Assembly: GCF_907164915.1 (NCBI RefSeq)
Contig: NC_061870.1
Span: forward strand, 27,999,348-28,063,347
Source: Impatiens glandulifera
Lineage: Eukaryota > Streptophyta > Magnoliopsida > Ericales > Balsaminaceae
Direction: 5' to 3'
DNA: 64,000 nt
Positions 12,102 to 23,168 of this stretch are shown here, piece after piece. Each line of letters starts with the position of its first letter. The first letter of the stretch is position 1. Made by a program: the position numbers and the translations under genes. The notes under the pieces are model-generated. The model was not told the DNA's origin, did no database searches, and saw only the letters and a list, made by a program, of their open reading frames with translations.

Positions 12102-12300
12102 GGGCAATTCACTTGTTCTGTCCCAATTGTTAGCCCCCAATTTGGACACGTGGTGAGTTATGAATTAAAAAAAATCTAAAATTTAAATTTCATCAGCCTC
12201 TCCTTCACGAACCCCTCTCCTTCACGAACCCTGCAGATCCATGTCCTCTCCCGCTCTCCTCATCAACCCCTCCTCCCTCCCAAACCCAAATCCAAACCCT
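12102..12300. repeat. Left terminal inverted repeat of the large MULE
   Basis: It begins GGGCAATTCACTTGTTC and is the inverse of the right end, with shared blocks GTTAGCCCCCAAT and GAGTTATGAATT. The left copy has an extra direct duplication, CCTCTCCTTCACGAAC, at about 12196-12230. Similarity fades after about 12300. Confidence 0.85.
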
Positions 12301-12699
12301 CCACCGCCGCTCCTCTCCATCGGCCGCTCCTCCCACCTTAACCCTACAAATCAAAATCCTCCACCGTCGCTCTTCGCCTTCAGTCTCTCTGCCGCCGTTC
12401 ATATCAGCTTATTGCTTGATTGACTTCGGTCTCATTATGTATGTGACTTTCACTTAATCTCTCTTTCATGCCCCCATATCCAAGGATATAGTATGTAAAA
12501 CTATAAATGAAGCTCATTATGAAGAATTTATAAATTTGGGTTCTTTCTTTGCCAAATCAAATAAAAAATGCAATTATCATGCAAATAAGAAGTTTTATTG
12601 TAATTTTGTTTGGGTCAAAACAATGTTAAAATTGTTAAAATCGAAGGTTTACATAAAACTAATTATTTTGTTTAAAATATGGTAGGTTGAACATGTAAA

Positions 12700-13029
12700 T
12701 GAGAAAAAATAAACTATTGGAGGAAGAGGAGATAGAAAGACTCTTGAGGATTTCTTCTTTAAGACTGAAACAAACTTTTTTATTATTCTTTTCTCTCTTG
12801 CCTCATATTCAGCACACAGACCTTTATTTATAGTCTCTTAACAGAAAACAAAACGTACAAGAAATAAAAACAAATATTAAAGACAAAAACTGTAACAGCA
12901 ACATTTAAGGCTGACTCCTAATTACTAAAACTGCTAAAACGTTTGAAACGTTTGAGATCTCCACCATTAAAGACATTCAATTTATTATTTAAAATATGGC
13001 TGACCGTTATTTGAGTTTATTGTGTAACA
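12700..13029 (-). repeat. Copia 3' LTR
   Basis: It starts TGAGAAAA and ends TGTAACA in plus orientation. No difference from the partner at 17127-17456 was seen on reading both. The gag-pol stop codon lies about 10 bp inside this LTR. Confidence 0.95.
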
Positions 13030-16000
13030 AATTCCTCCCTTAAACTCAAATCTTTTCCATCTTTCATTCCGATCATCCTCTTGAAATTTTCGAACAACAC
13101 AGTTGGTAGCGCCTTTGTAAAAATATCCGCCACTTGATCACGACTCGCAACATGACTTAATCGCACTTTACCTTCCTTCACATGTTCCCGTATAAAATGG
13201 AAACGAACATCGATATGCTTGCTCCTCTCATGGTGCACCGGATTCCTTGCCAACTCAATTGCTGATTTGTTGTCGACTCGTATTTCAGTTGCTTCGTGTT
13301 GCTGGATTTGTAGTTCGTTCAGTAGACTTCTTAGCCATATTGCGTGACACACACACCAGGATGCTGCCACATACTCTGCCTCACATGTTGACAATGTCAC
13401 TATTGGTTGCTTCTTTGAGAGCCATGTAAAAGCTGTGTCTCCCATATAAAACACATATCCTGATGTACTTTTTCGATCATCTATATCTCCACACCAATCA
13501 CTATCGGAATAACCGATCAACTTGTATTCCTTTGTCTCGGAGTATAGTAACCCGAGTGACGACGTTCCTCGGATGTATCGAAGAATTCTTTTAATAGCCT
13601 TCAAATGCGTGTAGTTCGGTTCCTCCATGAATCGGCTTACTATGCCGACACTATACGCAATGTCAGGCCTTGTGCATGTGAGATATCGTAGACTTCCGAC
13701 TAAACTTCGATATTTGCTGGCATCCGTACGATCTCCTCCCTCAAATTTAGAGAGTTTTGTTCCGAGTTCCATTGGTGTTGCTACTGGGTTGCATTCTTCC
13801 ATCTTATTCTTTTTCAGAATGTCTTTTGCATATGCCTCTTGGGACACAAATATTCCAGATTTTCCCTGTCTAACCTCAAGACCAAGGAAATATTTCATTA
13901 GCCCTAAATCTGTCATTTCGAACTCCCGAGTCATAGCGATTTTAAAGTCTTGTATCATCTTATCATTGTTCCCCATGAATATAAGATCATCAACATAGAG
14001 AGCTACTAACAACAGGTTACCTTCGTCTTTCTTTGCGTACAATGCATGTTCGTAGGGACATTGTATGAATCCGTTCTTCTTGAAGTAGGTGTCGATTCGG
14101 GTGTTCCATGCTCGAGGCGCTTGCTTTAGCCCATATAGCGCCTTTTTTAGCTTCAGCACTTTACTCTCCTTCCCGACTTTCGTGTACCCGGGTGGTTGCT
14201 CCACAAATACTTCCTCTTCAAGCACACCATTTAAAAATGCTGATTTCACATCCATCTGATAGATCGACCATTTGAAATGTGCCGCTTGGGATAAAAGAAG
14301 CCGGATTGTCTCCATTCTTGCCACTGGGGCAAAGACTTCATCGTAGTCGATCCCAGCTTTTTGTCTATACCCTTTTGCAACAAGGCGTGCCTTGTACCTT
14401 TCTATCTCACCTAGGGCATTCATCTTTTTCTTGTACACCCATTTCACTCCGATAGCTCGACATCCATCCGGCAACTCCGCCAACTCCCAAGTTTCATTTC
14501 TTTCGATTGCCCGTATCTCTTCATCCATCGCGTCTTTCCATTTCTTATCTCTCACTGCCTCTTCAAAAGTGATGCTCTCTGCATCTGCCAAAAGGCACAC
14601 CAAGTGTGCTTCACTTGTTGACTCGTATAAGTCTTGTAAACTTCGCATCTTCGGTTGTCTGGGCTCGTCTTCATCATCAGATGTTTGAGAGGTTGTTGGT
14701 GCTAATATCGGTTTAGTGGTTGATGGCTCTCCTTTTTCTTCCTGTTGAGATTCCTCCTTTTGGTTATTCCAATCCCATGCACTTTCTTCATTCACCTGCA
14801 CATCTCGGCTTACGACCACCTTCTTTTCAATTGGGTCGAATAACTTGAAGGCCTTCGTTTTCTCGTCATATCCGATGAAGATGTATTTTTTGCTCTTATC
14901 ATCTAGTTTGGTTCTTCTTTGATCTGGTATATGCGCGTAGGCCACACTACCAAATACCTTTAAATGCGATACGGTCGGTTTTTGTCCGCTCCAAGCTTCT
15001 TGTGGTGTTAGATCTGCCAATTTTGCGTGCGGGCATCGATTTTGGACATACACGGCACATTGCACCGCTTCTGCCCAAAACTCTTTCGGCATGTTTTTGC
15101 TCTTCATCATAGACCGAACCATGTCGATGATAGTCCGATTTTTCCTCTCGGCCACGCCATTTTGCTGAGGTGAGTAGGGCGCCGTTAAGAATCTTTTGAT
15201 CCCTTGTTCCTCGCAATAGACTGTGAAAGCGGTTGACATGTACTCTCCTCCTCTATCTGACCGTATGGCCTTGATGAAAACACCAGTCGTCTTCTCCACT
15301 AATACCTTGAATTTCTTGAATGCCTCGAATGCTTCTGATTTTTCTTTCAAAAAATAAACCCAAGTCTTCCTTGTGTAGTCATCAATGAATGTAATAAAGT
15401 ACCTCTTCTCACTGTATGACTTAGGTGTGATTGGGCCGCATATATCGGTGTGAATCAGTTCGAGAGACTTCCTTGCACTATATTTCGCCTTCTTTGGGAA
15501 TGAGTTCCTTGCTTGTTTTCCAAGTACACATCCCTCGCAAAATTTCTTGGTGTAATCCATGTCTGGTAGCCCGTGAACCATATCCTTCTTTGCTAACTCC
15601 TGTAGGCCTCCGTAATGCAGGTGTCCGAATCGTAAGTGCCATAGCGAGGCTTTATCCACCATTTTCACTTGTAGACATTGTTCTCGAACGTTTCTCAAGT
15701 TGAGTTTGAACGTTCGATTATTGGTCATCTCAACTTGTGTAAGCAACCTTCCTTTTTCGTTCTTTAAATGCAACATTCGGTCTTTCATGAGTACTGAGTA
15801 TCCCTTCTCCAATAATTGCCCCAAGCTAATAATGTTACTCTTCAAGTCAGGGACAAAGTATACATTTTCAATTGACCCTTCTTTTCCATCGTCTTGTGAG
15901 AAACATATTCTACCTCGGCCCTTTACTTGAACCTTCGATTCATCCCCAAATGACACGTACCCATTCTTTATCTCTTGTATCTCCACAAAAAAATTCTTGT

Positions 16001-17108
16001 TCCCGCACATATGATTGCTGGCTCCAGTATCGAGATACCACAACGTCTCCTTGTCGGAAGTGGTGTCTTTATAGGCCATCATGAGAACACCGACTTCTCT
16101 TGTCTCCTCTTCCGCAACCAGATTCGCGTTCTCTTCTATCCTTTTTTCAGAATAGCACTCTTTTGCATAGTGCCCATATTTTCCGCAGTTGTAACATTCG
16201 ACGTTTGATTTGCACTCTTTTGCATAGTGCCCATGTTTTCCGCAGTTGTAGCATTCAACAGTTGAATGATTTGACCGGCCGCCTCTCCCACGACCACGTC
16301 CTCGCCCACGCCAATTTTGTTGGCTTAACTGATCCTTTTCTTCATAATTGTTTCCACGTCCTCGGCCTCCGCTGCGGCCATAACCACGACCTCCACGACC
16401 GCGTCCTCTTCCTCGATTGTGTTGCGCATACATTACTCTGTCCTCCTTGATGGTTGCCTTGGCTTGTAAGGCTTCTTCGAGCAACTCTTGTTTTTTCTTA
16501 TTCTTCCGTTGCTCATGTGCTTCAAGAGAACCAGCAAGATCATCAACGGTCATCTCTTCCAGACTCTTTGATTCCTCGATTGCACAAACGACGTTTTCGA
16601 AATTCTCGGTCAATGACCGTAGAATCTTCTCCACAACTCTTGCATCGGAGAGGGTTTCTCCATTGCGTTTGAGTTGATTCACCACTGTTTGCACACGTGT
16701 GATGTAGGTAGAAATTCCTTCTGACTCCTTCATCTTCATGGACTCCAGTTCGCCTCGAAGAGTTTGAAGTCGCACTTGTTTAACTCGATCGGCACCCTTG
16801 AAAACCTTTTCTAAAATGTCCCACGCTGCCTTCGAGTTTTCTACACCTGCAATTTTCTCGAAACCCGACTCGTCCACCGCTTGAAACAAAAGGTAGAGAG
16901 CGGTCTTATCTTTCATTCGTGTTTCTTTCAACGCCCTCAACTGAGTCGCCGAAAGATTTCCCGTTTCAGCTGGTTCTTCATAACCATCTTCAACTACTTC
17001 CCATACGTCTTGTGCACCGAGTAAAGCTCGCATCTGAATACTCCAATTATCAAAGTTGGTTTTGGTGAGTCGCGGTAGTGGTATCTGCCCCAGCGCTTTG
17101 TTTTCCAT
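13017..17108 (-). CDS. Copia gag-pol polyprotein, intact
   Basis: The single frame of 1363 residues begins [14 protein letters not shown]. In order it has a UBN2-type gag; an Arg/Gly-rich linker (about 235-280); two CCHC knuckles [14 protein letters not shown] and [14 protein letters not shown] (about 286-317); a protease with [11 protein letters not shown] (about 357); a GAG-pre-integrase HHCC zinc site ending CEGCVLGK (about 525); the integrase core with [17 protein letters not shown] and an intact catalytic region; reverse transcriptase with YVDDL (about 1036); and Copia RNase H with SDSDWCGD and CEAEYVA. Gag-before-IN-before-RT order defines Copia. No stop or frameshift is present. The doubled knuckle is a 57-bp in-frame duplication at about 16155-16268. 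Lineage within Copia was not assigned. Confidence 0.97.
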   Translation of the reverse strand: MENKALGQIPLPRLTKTNFDNWSIQMRALLGAQDVWEVVEDGYEEPAETGNLSATQLRALKETRMKDKTALYLLFQAVDESGFEKIAGVENSKAAWDILEKVFKGADRVKQVRLQTLRGELESMKMKESEGISTYITRVQTVVNQLKRNGETLSDARVVEKILRSLTENFENVVCAIEESKSLEEMTVDDLAGSLEAHEQRKNKKKQELLEEALQAKATIKEDRVMYAQHNRGRGRGRGGRGYGRSGGRGRGNNYEEKDQLSQQNWRGRGRGRGRGGRSNHSTVECYNCGKHGHYAKECKSNVECYNCGKYGHYAKECYSEKRIEENANLVAEEETREVGVLMMAYKDTTSDKETLWYLDTGASNHMCGNKNFFVEIQEIKNGYVSFGDESKVQVKGRGRICFSQDDGKEGSIENVYFVPDLKSNIISLGQLLEKGYSVLMKDRMLHLKNEKGRLLTQVEMTNNRTFKLNLRNVREQCLQVKMVDKASLWHLRFGHLHYGGLQELAKKDMVHGLPDMDYTKKFCEGCVLGKQARNSFPKKAKYSARKSLELIHTDICGPITPKSYSEKRYFITFIDDYTRKTWVYFLKEKSEAFEAFKKFKVLVEKTTGVFIKAIRSDRGGEYMSTAFTVYCEEQGIKRFLTAPYSPQQNGVAERKNRTIIDMVRSMMKSKNMPKEFWAEAVQCAVYVQNRCPHAKLADLTPQEAWSGQKPTVSHLKVFGSVAYAHIPDQRRTKLDDKSKKYIFIGYDEKTKAFKLFDPIEKKVVVSRDVQVNEESAWDWNNQKEESQQEEKGEPSTTKPILAPTTSQTSDDEDEPRQPKMRSLQDLYESTSEAHLVCLLADAESITFEEAVRDKKWKDAMDEEIRAIERNETWELAELPDGCRAIGVKWVYKKKMNALGEIERYKARLVAKGYRQKAGIDYDEVFAPVARMETIRLLLSQAAHFKWSIYQMDVKSAFLNGVLEEEVFVEQPPGYTKVGKESKVLKLKKALYGLKQAPRAWNTRIDTYFKKNGFIQCPYEHALYAKKDEGNLLLVALYVDDLIFMGNNDKMIQDFKIAMTREFEMTDLGLMKYFLGLEVRQGKSGIFVSQEAYAKDILKKNKMEECNPVATPMELGTKLSKFEGGDRTDASKYRSLVGSLRYLTCTRPDIAYSVGIVSRFMEEPNYTHLKAIKRILRYIRGTSSLGLLYSETKEYKLIGYSDSDWCGDIDDRKSTSGYVFYMGDTAFTWLSKKQPIVTLSTCEAEYVAASWCVCHAIWLRSLLNELQIQQHEATEIRVDNKSAIELARNPVHHERSKHIDVRFHFIREHVKEGKVRLSHVASRDQVADIFTKALPTVLFENFKRMIGMKDGKDLSLREEFVTQ
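13030..13040 (-). other. Copia polypurine tract
   Basis: AGGGAGGAATT on the minus strand directly adjoins the 3' LTR, the expected plus-strand priming site. Confidence 0.8.
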
Positions 17109-17111
17109 GGC

Positions 17112-17123
17112 GCTCTGATACCA
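17112..17123 (-). other. Copia primer-binding site
   Basis: TGGTATCAGAGC on the minus strand, three bases inside the 5' LTR, is complementary to the 3' end of initiator methionine tRNA. Confidence 0.9.
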
Positions 17124-17126
17124 ATT

Positions 17127-17456
17127 TGAGAAAAAATAAACTATTGGAGGAAGAGGAGATAGAAAGACTCTTGAGGATTTCTTCTTTAAGACTGAAACAA
17201 ACTTTTTTATTATTCTTTTCTCTCTTGCCTCATATTCAGCACACAGACCTTTATTTATAGTCTCTTAACAGAAAACAAAACGTACAAGAAATAAAAACAA
17301 ATATTAAAGACAAAAACTGTAACAGCAACATTTAAGGCTGACTCCTAATTACTAAAACTGCTAAAACGTTTGAAACGTTTGAGATCTCCACCATTAAAGA
17401 CATTCAATTTATTATTTAAAATATGGCTGACCGTTATTTGAGTTTATTGTGTAACA
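17127..17456 (-). repeat. Copia 5' LTR
   Basis: It matches 12700-13029 in full as read. It would hold the promoter for the minus-strand transcript; a TATAAATA box is visible on the minus strand at about 17250-17260. Confidence 0.95.
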
Positions 17457-17556
17457 GTAAAATCATCTAATGCTTCTGTTTTTGTAAGATTCAACCGTCA
17501 GTAAGAATTGCCTTTTGTTTTTGTATATTGACAATAATCGGAAAGGTTTACAAACA

Positions 17557-20007
17557 ATGGAAGAAGGTTTAGACAACAACATTTTGGATTTTGATGTTGA
17601 TGGTGAAAATGACGTTAATCAAAGACAATCTGAATTTGAAGTTGATGGTGGAAATGACAATCAGAGGCCATCTGAATTCGAAATTGATGGTGGAAATGAC
17701 CAGGTATTTAAATTTTTTATCCTATGTACATAATACATGTCTAAATATTTAGAATAATCAGAATTGATATTATGTTAGGTATTTATCGAGGACCCAAATG
17801 TTGTGAATGAAGAATGCATAATTGTTGGTAAAACATTTTGCTCACTTGATGAAGCTTATACATTGTATAATAATTATGTATTGAACGTTGGTTTTGGTAT
17901 TAGGAAACGACATTTTACTAGGTCTAAAGTGACGAGTCTTATCACAAGATATCGCTATGTTTGTAATAAAGCAGGAAGAAGTAGAGACCATATACCTAAT
18001 ATGACAGTTCAAGGAAAACACTTAAGGGTTTCTCGTATAAATTGTAAGACCTTGATGGAGATTTCATCAAAATTCGATGGCAGTTGGGCCGTTACAAGAT
18101 TTGAAGATATACATTGCCATGAATTCACTTCTCCTCCGAAAACAAGGAAACATAGGTCTCACAAGATCATTCATCGGTCAAAAGCTTGCAAGTCACTAAT
18201 ACAAGAGCTTAGTCAAAGTGGTCTTAGACCAGTTCAAATAAAGAAAGTAGTTTCTGTCATCTCAGGGGTTGAAGAAGATATTATATCTTCAAAACAAGTG
18301 TCTAACATATTAGGCATAGAGCGTAGAAGCCATTTGGGAAGGGAATGCTATGGGATCATAGATTATTTTAAGTGAAAGGCCGATGTTGATGATACACATT
18401 TCTTCGCTATGGACTTGCACCTAGATGGAAGTCTAAGGAATGTTTTTTGGGCGGATGGAAGATCAAGGGAATCATATTACAAGTTTGGGGACGTTCTAAT
18501 TTTTGATGTGACGTATCACACGAATAAATTTAAAATGCCTTTTGCACCATTTGTTGGTGTGAATCATCATTATCAATCAATATTATTTGGTGGTGCACTA
18601 TTAAAAGATGAGAAGGGAGATACATTTGTGTGGTTATTTACCCAGTTTTTGCGGTGTATGTTCAATAAGCATCCTATTTCAATCATCACAGATCAGGATA
18701 GTGCCATTTGTAATCCTGTGAAACGTGTCTTTCCCCACACTTGCCATCGTTTTTGTGTTTGGCATATTCAAAAACATATGGTCGAACATCTTCAATATGA
18801 GAATTTGCGCTATCCTACTTTTAACAATGGTTTAAGGGAAGTTGTGAAGAGCATAACGGTAGCTGAATTTGTGGAGAGGTGGGCAAAACTCTACGAGAAG
18901 TATGAACTAAGTGAGGGTAGTAGAAATTGGTTGGGTAGGATGTATAATTTGCGTCATCATTGGGTCAAAGCATTTCTGCAGGACATAAGTTTTGCAGGGA
19001 TGACAACTAGCGACAGATGTAAAAGCATGCATAGTTTTTTTTTGACGGATTTGTAAATTCCAATACAATGTTGGATTGTTTTATGATTCAATATGACAGT
19101 GCCATTTCAACTAAGAGGCGTGCAGAAGAGGATGAAGATTTTAAGTCCTTGAACACAATGCCTTCCACCGATAATATGCATGCCTTTGTAGTAAAAGCAG
19201 GTGCACTTTTCACCGCCACTATATATGCAAAATTTATGAAGGAATGGAATCAAGCAGTTAACACATATACACATGAAACATTACAAAAAATGATCTAACT
19301 ACAACATATAGGGTTGATGTTTCTATTGTTCAAACACAGAATTGGCATCGGGTAAATATCAAAATGGATGAACCAAACTATGCAAAATGTAGTTGTGCAC
19401 GAATTGAGACATTCAACATCCCATGTATATTTTGAAAAAGAAAAAAGTAACTGAATTGCCTGATTCTTTTATACTCAAGAGATGGACAGCTAGTGTAAGA
19501 CATCGTTCATCACATGTTGAGAAGTGCATCACTAGAGATCTATCATTTCATTATTTAACAATTTCTACAAAGTGGTTGAATGTTCTTGGGCGGGCAAAAG
19601 AACATGATGATGTATTGGCAGATATAAACAATTTTTTTGATGATGTTATCTTACGACTTGATGAAAAAGATACATTGAAAATTTTTACTCTTTCACAATC
19701 AAAAGTTGCATCATTCGTCTCAGGTATATGATAGTCTATTGTTATTTTTAGTCCTTTTTATTTATCACAGTTTTGAATCATTTTTCTCCATTTTTTCAGG
19801 TAGTAATAATGCTCATGTTAATATTACTATCTGAAACAACAACTACATTACAGTTCGCGATCTAGAGCAACCATTTAAAACTAAGGGTATACCTCACATT
19901 GCAACAAGAATTAAAAGTGGAATTGAAGTTAAAAAAAGTGGCAAAACCCTGATCAATGTTCAATTTGTGGCGAGAAAGGTCATTATCGGACTAAGTGTCC
20001 CATTTGA
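17557..20007 (+). pseudogene. FAR1-type MULE transposase, decayed
   Basis: Exon 1 (17557-17703) encodes an acidic N-terminus with three imperfect repeats around FEVDGGNDNQRPSE. A 75-bp intron follows. Exon 2 starts at 17779 with a FAR1 DNA-binding region (ECIIVGKTFCSLDEAY to RYRYVCNKAG), then the MULE transposase core (NVFWADGRSRESYYKFGDV, FDVTYHTNK, MPFAPFVGVNHH, ITDQDSA). A degraded SWIM zinc finger (YAKCSCARIETF) comes next, and after an intron at about 19723-19800 a CCHC knuckle CSICGEKGHYRTKCP ending at TGA 20005-20007. Lesions are a stop at 18373-18375, a frameshift in the T-run at about 19035, a frameshift at about 19290 and loss of the SWIM CxH end at about 19425. The element cannot make its own transposase. 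Confidence 0.92.
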
Positions 20008-20221
20008 AAAGGAAGTCAAAATTCATATAATGAGACATTGCTATGTAAGCCAGTTTGACTAAATATACTAATTCATATTTTATTGCAAATTTTACTAATT
20101 CATTTCTTATTGTAAGTACACCGTAAATATACGCTTGACATACCATGAAGTTTTAGTAAAGATGTTTATGTATAGAGATCACATAGAAATGTAATTTCTT
20201 AGTTTGTACGTTGTTATTTTG

Positions 20222-21151
20222 GGGAAATTTGATGAAATGGCCTCATAAGAGGTCTAATTCTAAAAAAGGCCCACGGTTGATAAAGTTGGCAAAAATGGCC
20301 TTTTTGCCCTGTGAAAAGTCTGTAATACCCCCGCGCGCCTGTTTTACCGCTCTAGTACGAGAAATGTATTTCTCGCATTTGGCTCAATTACGATAAATGT
20401 ATTTCTCGCATTTGGCTCAATTACGAGAAATGTATTTCTCGCATTTGGTATTTCTCGTATTTGGTATTTCTCGTATTTGGTATTTCTCGCATTTGGTATT
20501 TCTCGCATTTGCTATTTCTCGCATTTGGTATATCTGAGTATATATTGAGATTCAGACATTTGTAAAATATATGAAAACGGCTAGGGTTTCGAATCGATCT
20601 ACAATAAATTACGAAAGAACAATCTTCAATGGAGGACGCTATCGCGATGCATTCATCTCTAGATATCAGATTAACACACATACATGACGACGACTCAAGA
20701 CAAGAACGCCTTATCATCGGAGGCTCCACTTGCCCCGTCACCGTCGAACGCAATGTTCGCTCCGACCTCGACACCACACTTCCAAAGCCTTGTATGTATT
20801 CTCTAGCTAGGATCTTGTTCTTTCAAATTATCAGATCTCTTTGAGATTGAGTCTTTTTTCATCAAATATGCAGACTTGGCTAGAGGGTCGACTGCTCCTG
20901 ATATGGACCATCCATAAGGAACAATAGGGCACCCACAATATGGCATGAGTGTCCTCCAACAACATGATTCCTTATTTGATCAAGATGACAATGGAATAGT
21001 CATCTTTCGGCGCCAGGAATTGCGTTGTCTAACAATGACAGCAGGCTCAATTACGAGAAATGTATTTCTCGCATTTGGTATTTCTCGCATTTGGTAAATA
21101 TTCTCCAGCCACGAACCCTAAATTTAGGGTTCTCATATAAATACTCTAAAA
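20222..21151. repeat. Left 930-bp inverted arm of the Pack-MULE
   Basis: Moving inwards the arm holds the terminal repeat, a cluster of ATTTCTCGCATTTGGT repeats with the palindrome CGAGAAATGTATTTCTCG (about 20355-20530), the 5' end of a caleosin gene (20629-21000), a short antisense uL14 fragment (about 21001-21050) and the TATAAATACTCTAAAA leader of uL14. The right arm repeats this order in inverse with few differences. Confidence 0.9.
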
Positions 21152-21802
21152 TTTAGATTTTCAAATGAAATTGTCAATTTTGAAATATGGGTTCTTTAGA
21201 TTTTGATGATATTGTTTGAGATGCAAATTTGCGTCAACTGAGTTTCAATATTATTGTATCTCTTGTAATGTCTATATTTATAAACGGAACTATGAGTTAT
21301 CAACCAATCTTGTGAAATTGTATCCATTTCTAACATATTTTGTGATGGATGAAGGGATGGATACCTTCTCCATTCCTTCCTATATACATAGCCAACATTC
21401 ATAAAGCCAAACATGGAAGTGATTCTGGAACTTATGATACAGAAGGAAGGTACATGTCGGTGAACTTTGAGAACATGTTTAGCAAGTATGCACTCACTAT
21501 ACCTGATAGGCTCACTTTTGGGGAAATGTGGGCGATGACTGAAGCAAATCGAGTGGCATCGGACTTCTTTGGATGGTATGTATGAACTATGAACTAGAAA
21601 GAAAAGATTTTTGTTTTCCTTTGGTATTATTTTAATATTGAAATCGCTAAACAGGTTTGCGGCTAAGGTGGAGTGGATAATGTTGTATGTTCTAGCTCGG
21701 GATAGTGAAAGAATGTTGTCTAAAGAGGCAGTAAGGTGTTTTGATGGGAGTTTGTTTGATTACATTGCAAAGATGCAGATGAGTGAAGGGAAGATGTACT
21801 AA
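20629..21802 (+). pseudogene. Captured caleosin (peroxygenase) gene, broken
   Basis: Exon 1 (20629-20791) ends VTVERNVRSDLDTTLPKP, the typical start region of plant caleosins. After an 82-bp intron, exon 2 (20874 to about 21000) continues YLARGSTAPDMDHP, a stop, then GMSVLQQHDSLFDQDDNGIV, the EF-hand stretch, where it is cut off. The 3' half resumes after the arm end: [20 protein letters not shown] (about 21348), [20 protein letters not shown], then an intron at 21576-21654, and [16 protein letters not shown] to the stop at 21800-21802. Caleosins are lipid-droplet Ca-binding haem peroxygenases (family knowledge). The internal gap, the nonsense codon and an inserted stretch at about 21300-21345 make this a pseudogene. 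Confidence 0.88.
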
Positions 21803-22123
21803 GAAGAAGATGAAGAACTTCTTAGTCTTGTTTGGTGATAATAATAATGATAATAAAGTGTACTACCAAACAAGAAGAAAATAAAGTTTTTTTTGCATTG
21901 TGTTTCAATATATTATATGTTGCAGCAATATATCTTGTTACCACCATTATCTCAAATCTTAAAGAGGAATGATCCAACTTGTAATGAGCAAAGCATATGC
22001 ATAAAACCAAAACCAAATCAATAAAAATCACAAGAATTGAAAGGGCATATGATTCTAATCTCAGTTGTGAACTAAAAAACAAAATTGACAAGTTTTAAAA
22101 AGCAAAAGAGTCCCCCGACTTTA

Positions 22124-23127
22124 TCAGACAATAGCATTGGCAGCACTTGCAATTCTGGGTCATAAATCAGCACATTCCTTCTCAATTGGACCAGTAATGA
22201 CAGAACCTGGTTTTTTTACCATTAAACAAATAATTGTGAGTGAATGAATGAGGCATAAAGATGATATAGTAATTTAACACATTTTGAGACATTTTTTACC
22301 TTTCATTTCTCCCTTAGGATTCACTATCACACCAGCATTATCTGCATAGTAACAACATATTTATCAACTAAGATATTTACATATTACAATCAACAAATTT
22401 CATATATAAAAAAGACCGAGAAGTAGGTAAGACTTAGAACACAAATAAGTGAGTATAGTGTTTCTAAATACATCATTCATCATACCATAAACTCTATTCA
22501 TTATCCCTAATACTCTTTCTTTAATATCTTAGTGGGTATATATAATACCCAAACACCCTTCAAAACCAATACTAAAGAAAAACAATTTCTAAATCCTCAA
22601 CATAACAAATAAGGGATTGTATCAATCAGATCGTGAAAAGAGTGAGTTCTTGTCTAATTGTTCTAGTAAAGAATAACAAAAAATTGGTTAAACAAGTAAC
22701 AAGTTATAACACAAAACAAAATCAAAATCTACTAAATCATCTTCAAAATACATGAACACTCCATCCTTTTGGTGCCAGGGTTTGCGTTGTCTAACAATGA
22801 CAGTAGGCGTGACCTTCTTTCTCAAATCAGGTTTCCCTTTCTTCACCGTCGCCATAACCATATCTCCCACACAAGCAGACGACAATCGATTCAAACGACT
22901 CTTGATCCCCTTCACTGATATGATGTAGAGATTCTTCGCGTCGGTATTGTCGGCACTGTTGACCGTAGCCGCCACAAGAAGACCCAGTGACATGCGGAAC
23001 TTGTTTCCCACCGATCCTCCGCGACCTGAAACGTGTTGTTTTTCAACATTGAATTACTATCAAGTATCAAACATGTAGTTAACAGAGAATTGTATAGAAG
23101 ATGAAAAAACTAACCTCGCTTCGACAT
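22124..23127 (-). pseudogene. RPL23: Captured ribosomal protein uL14 (60S L23) gene copy with introns
   Basis: Four exons are visible: 23127-23115, 23025-22741, 22341-22300 and 22206-22124. Together they are 423 nt, exactly the 140 codons plus stop of cytosolic uL14. Recognisable segments are [72 protein letters not shown] and NAIV. Lesions are the exon 2 donor, which reads AT instead of GT (22740-22739), and a TGA at 22162-22160 replacing Trp in the DLWPRIAS motif. There are also unusual substitutions such as GLL for GLP. Retained introns show that it was copied from genomic DNA, not retroposed. Confidence 0.93.
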
Positions 23128-23168
23128 TTTGGCAACTTCAGAATACAAGGACAATGTGAAATTAGGGT

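Larger units (their letters stand above)
12700..17456 (-). mobile_element. Intact Copia retrotransposon with matching LTRs
   Basis: The two LTRs (12700-13029 and 17127-17456, 330 bp each) read the same by eye. The 5-bp target duplication GTAAA lies at 12695-12699 and 17457-17461. On the minus strand the order is 5' LTR (right), initiator-Met primer-binding site, one uninterrupted 1363-codon gag-pol frame, a purine-rich tract AGGGAGGAATT and the 3' LTR (left). Matching LTRs, an open frame and a clean target duplication point to a very recent insertion that may still be competent. It lies inside the older MULE. Confidence 0.97.

Noticed and set aside
12241..12423. Proline/serine-rich open frame of 60 codons
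   Set aside because: It lies in and just inside the MULE terminal inverted repeat and matches the opposite end; terminal-repeat sequence, not a gene.
13247..16677. Several plus-strand open frames within 13.2-16.7 kb
   Set aside because: They are antisense shadows of the Copia gag-pol frame and carry no domain of their own.
20421..20777. 118-codon minus-strand frame and its counterpart at 23526-23870
   Set aside because: It is antisense to the caleosin fragment, and its tail of SKCEKYQMREIPN-type repeats is a translation of the CTCGCATTTGGT satellite.
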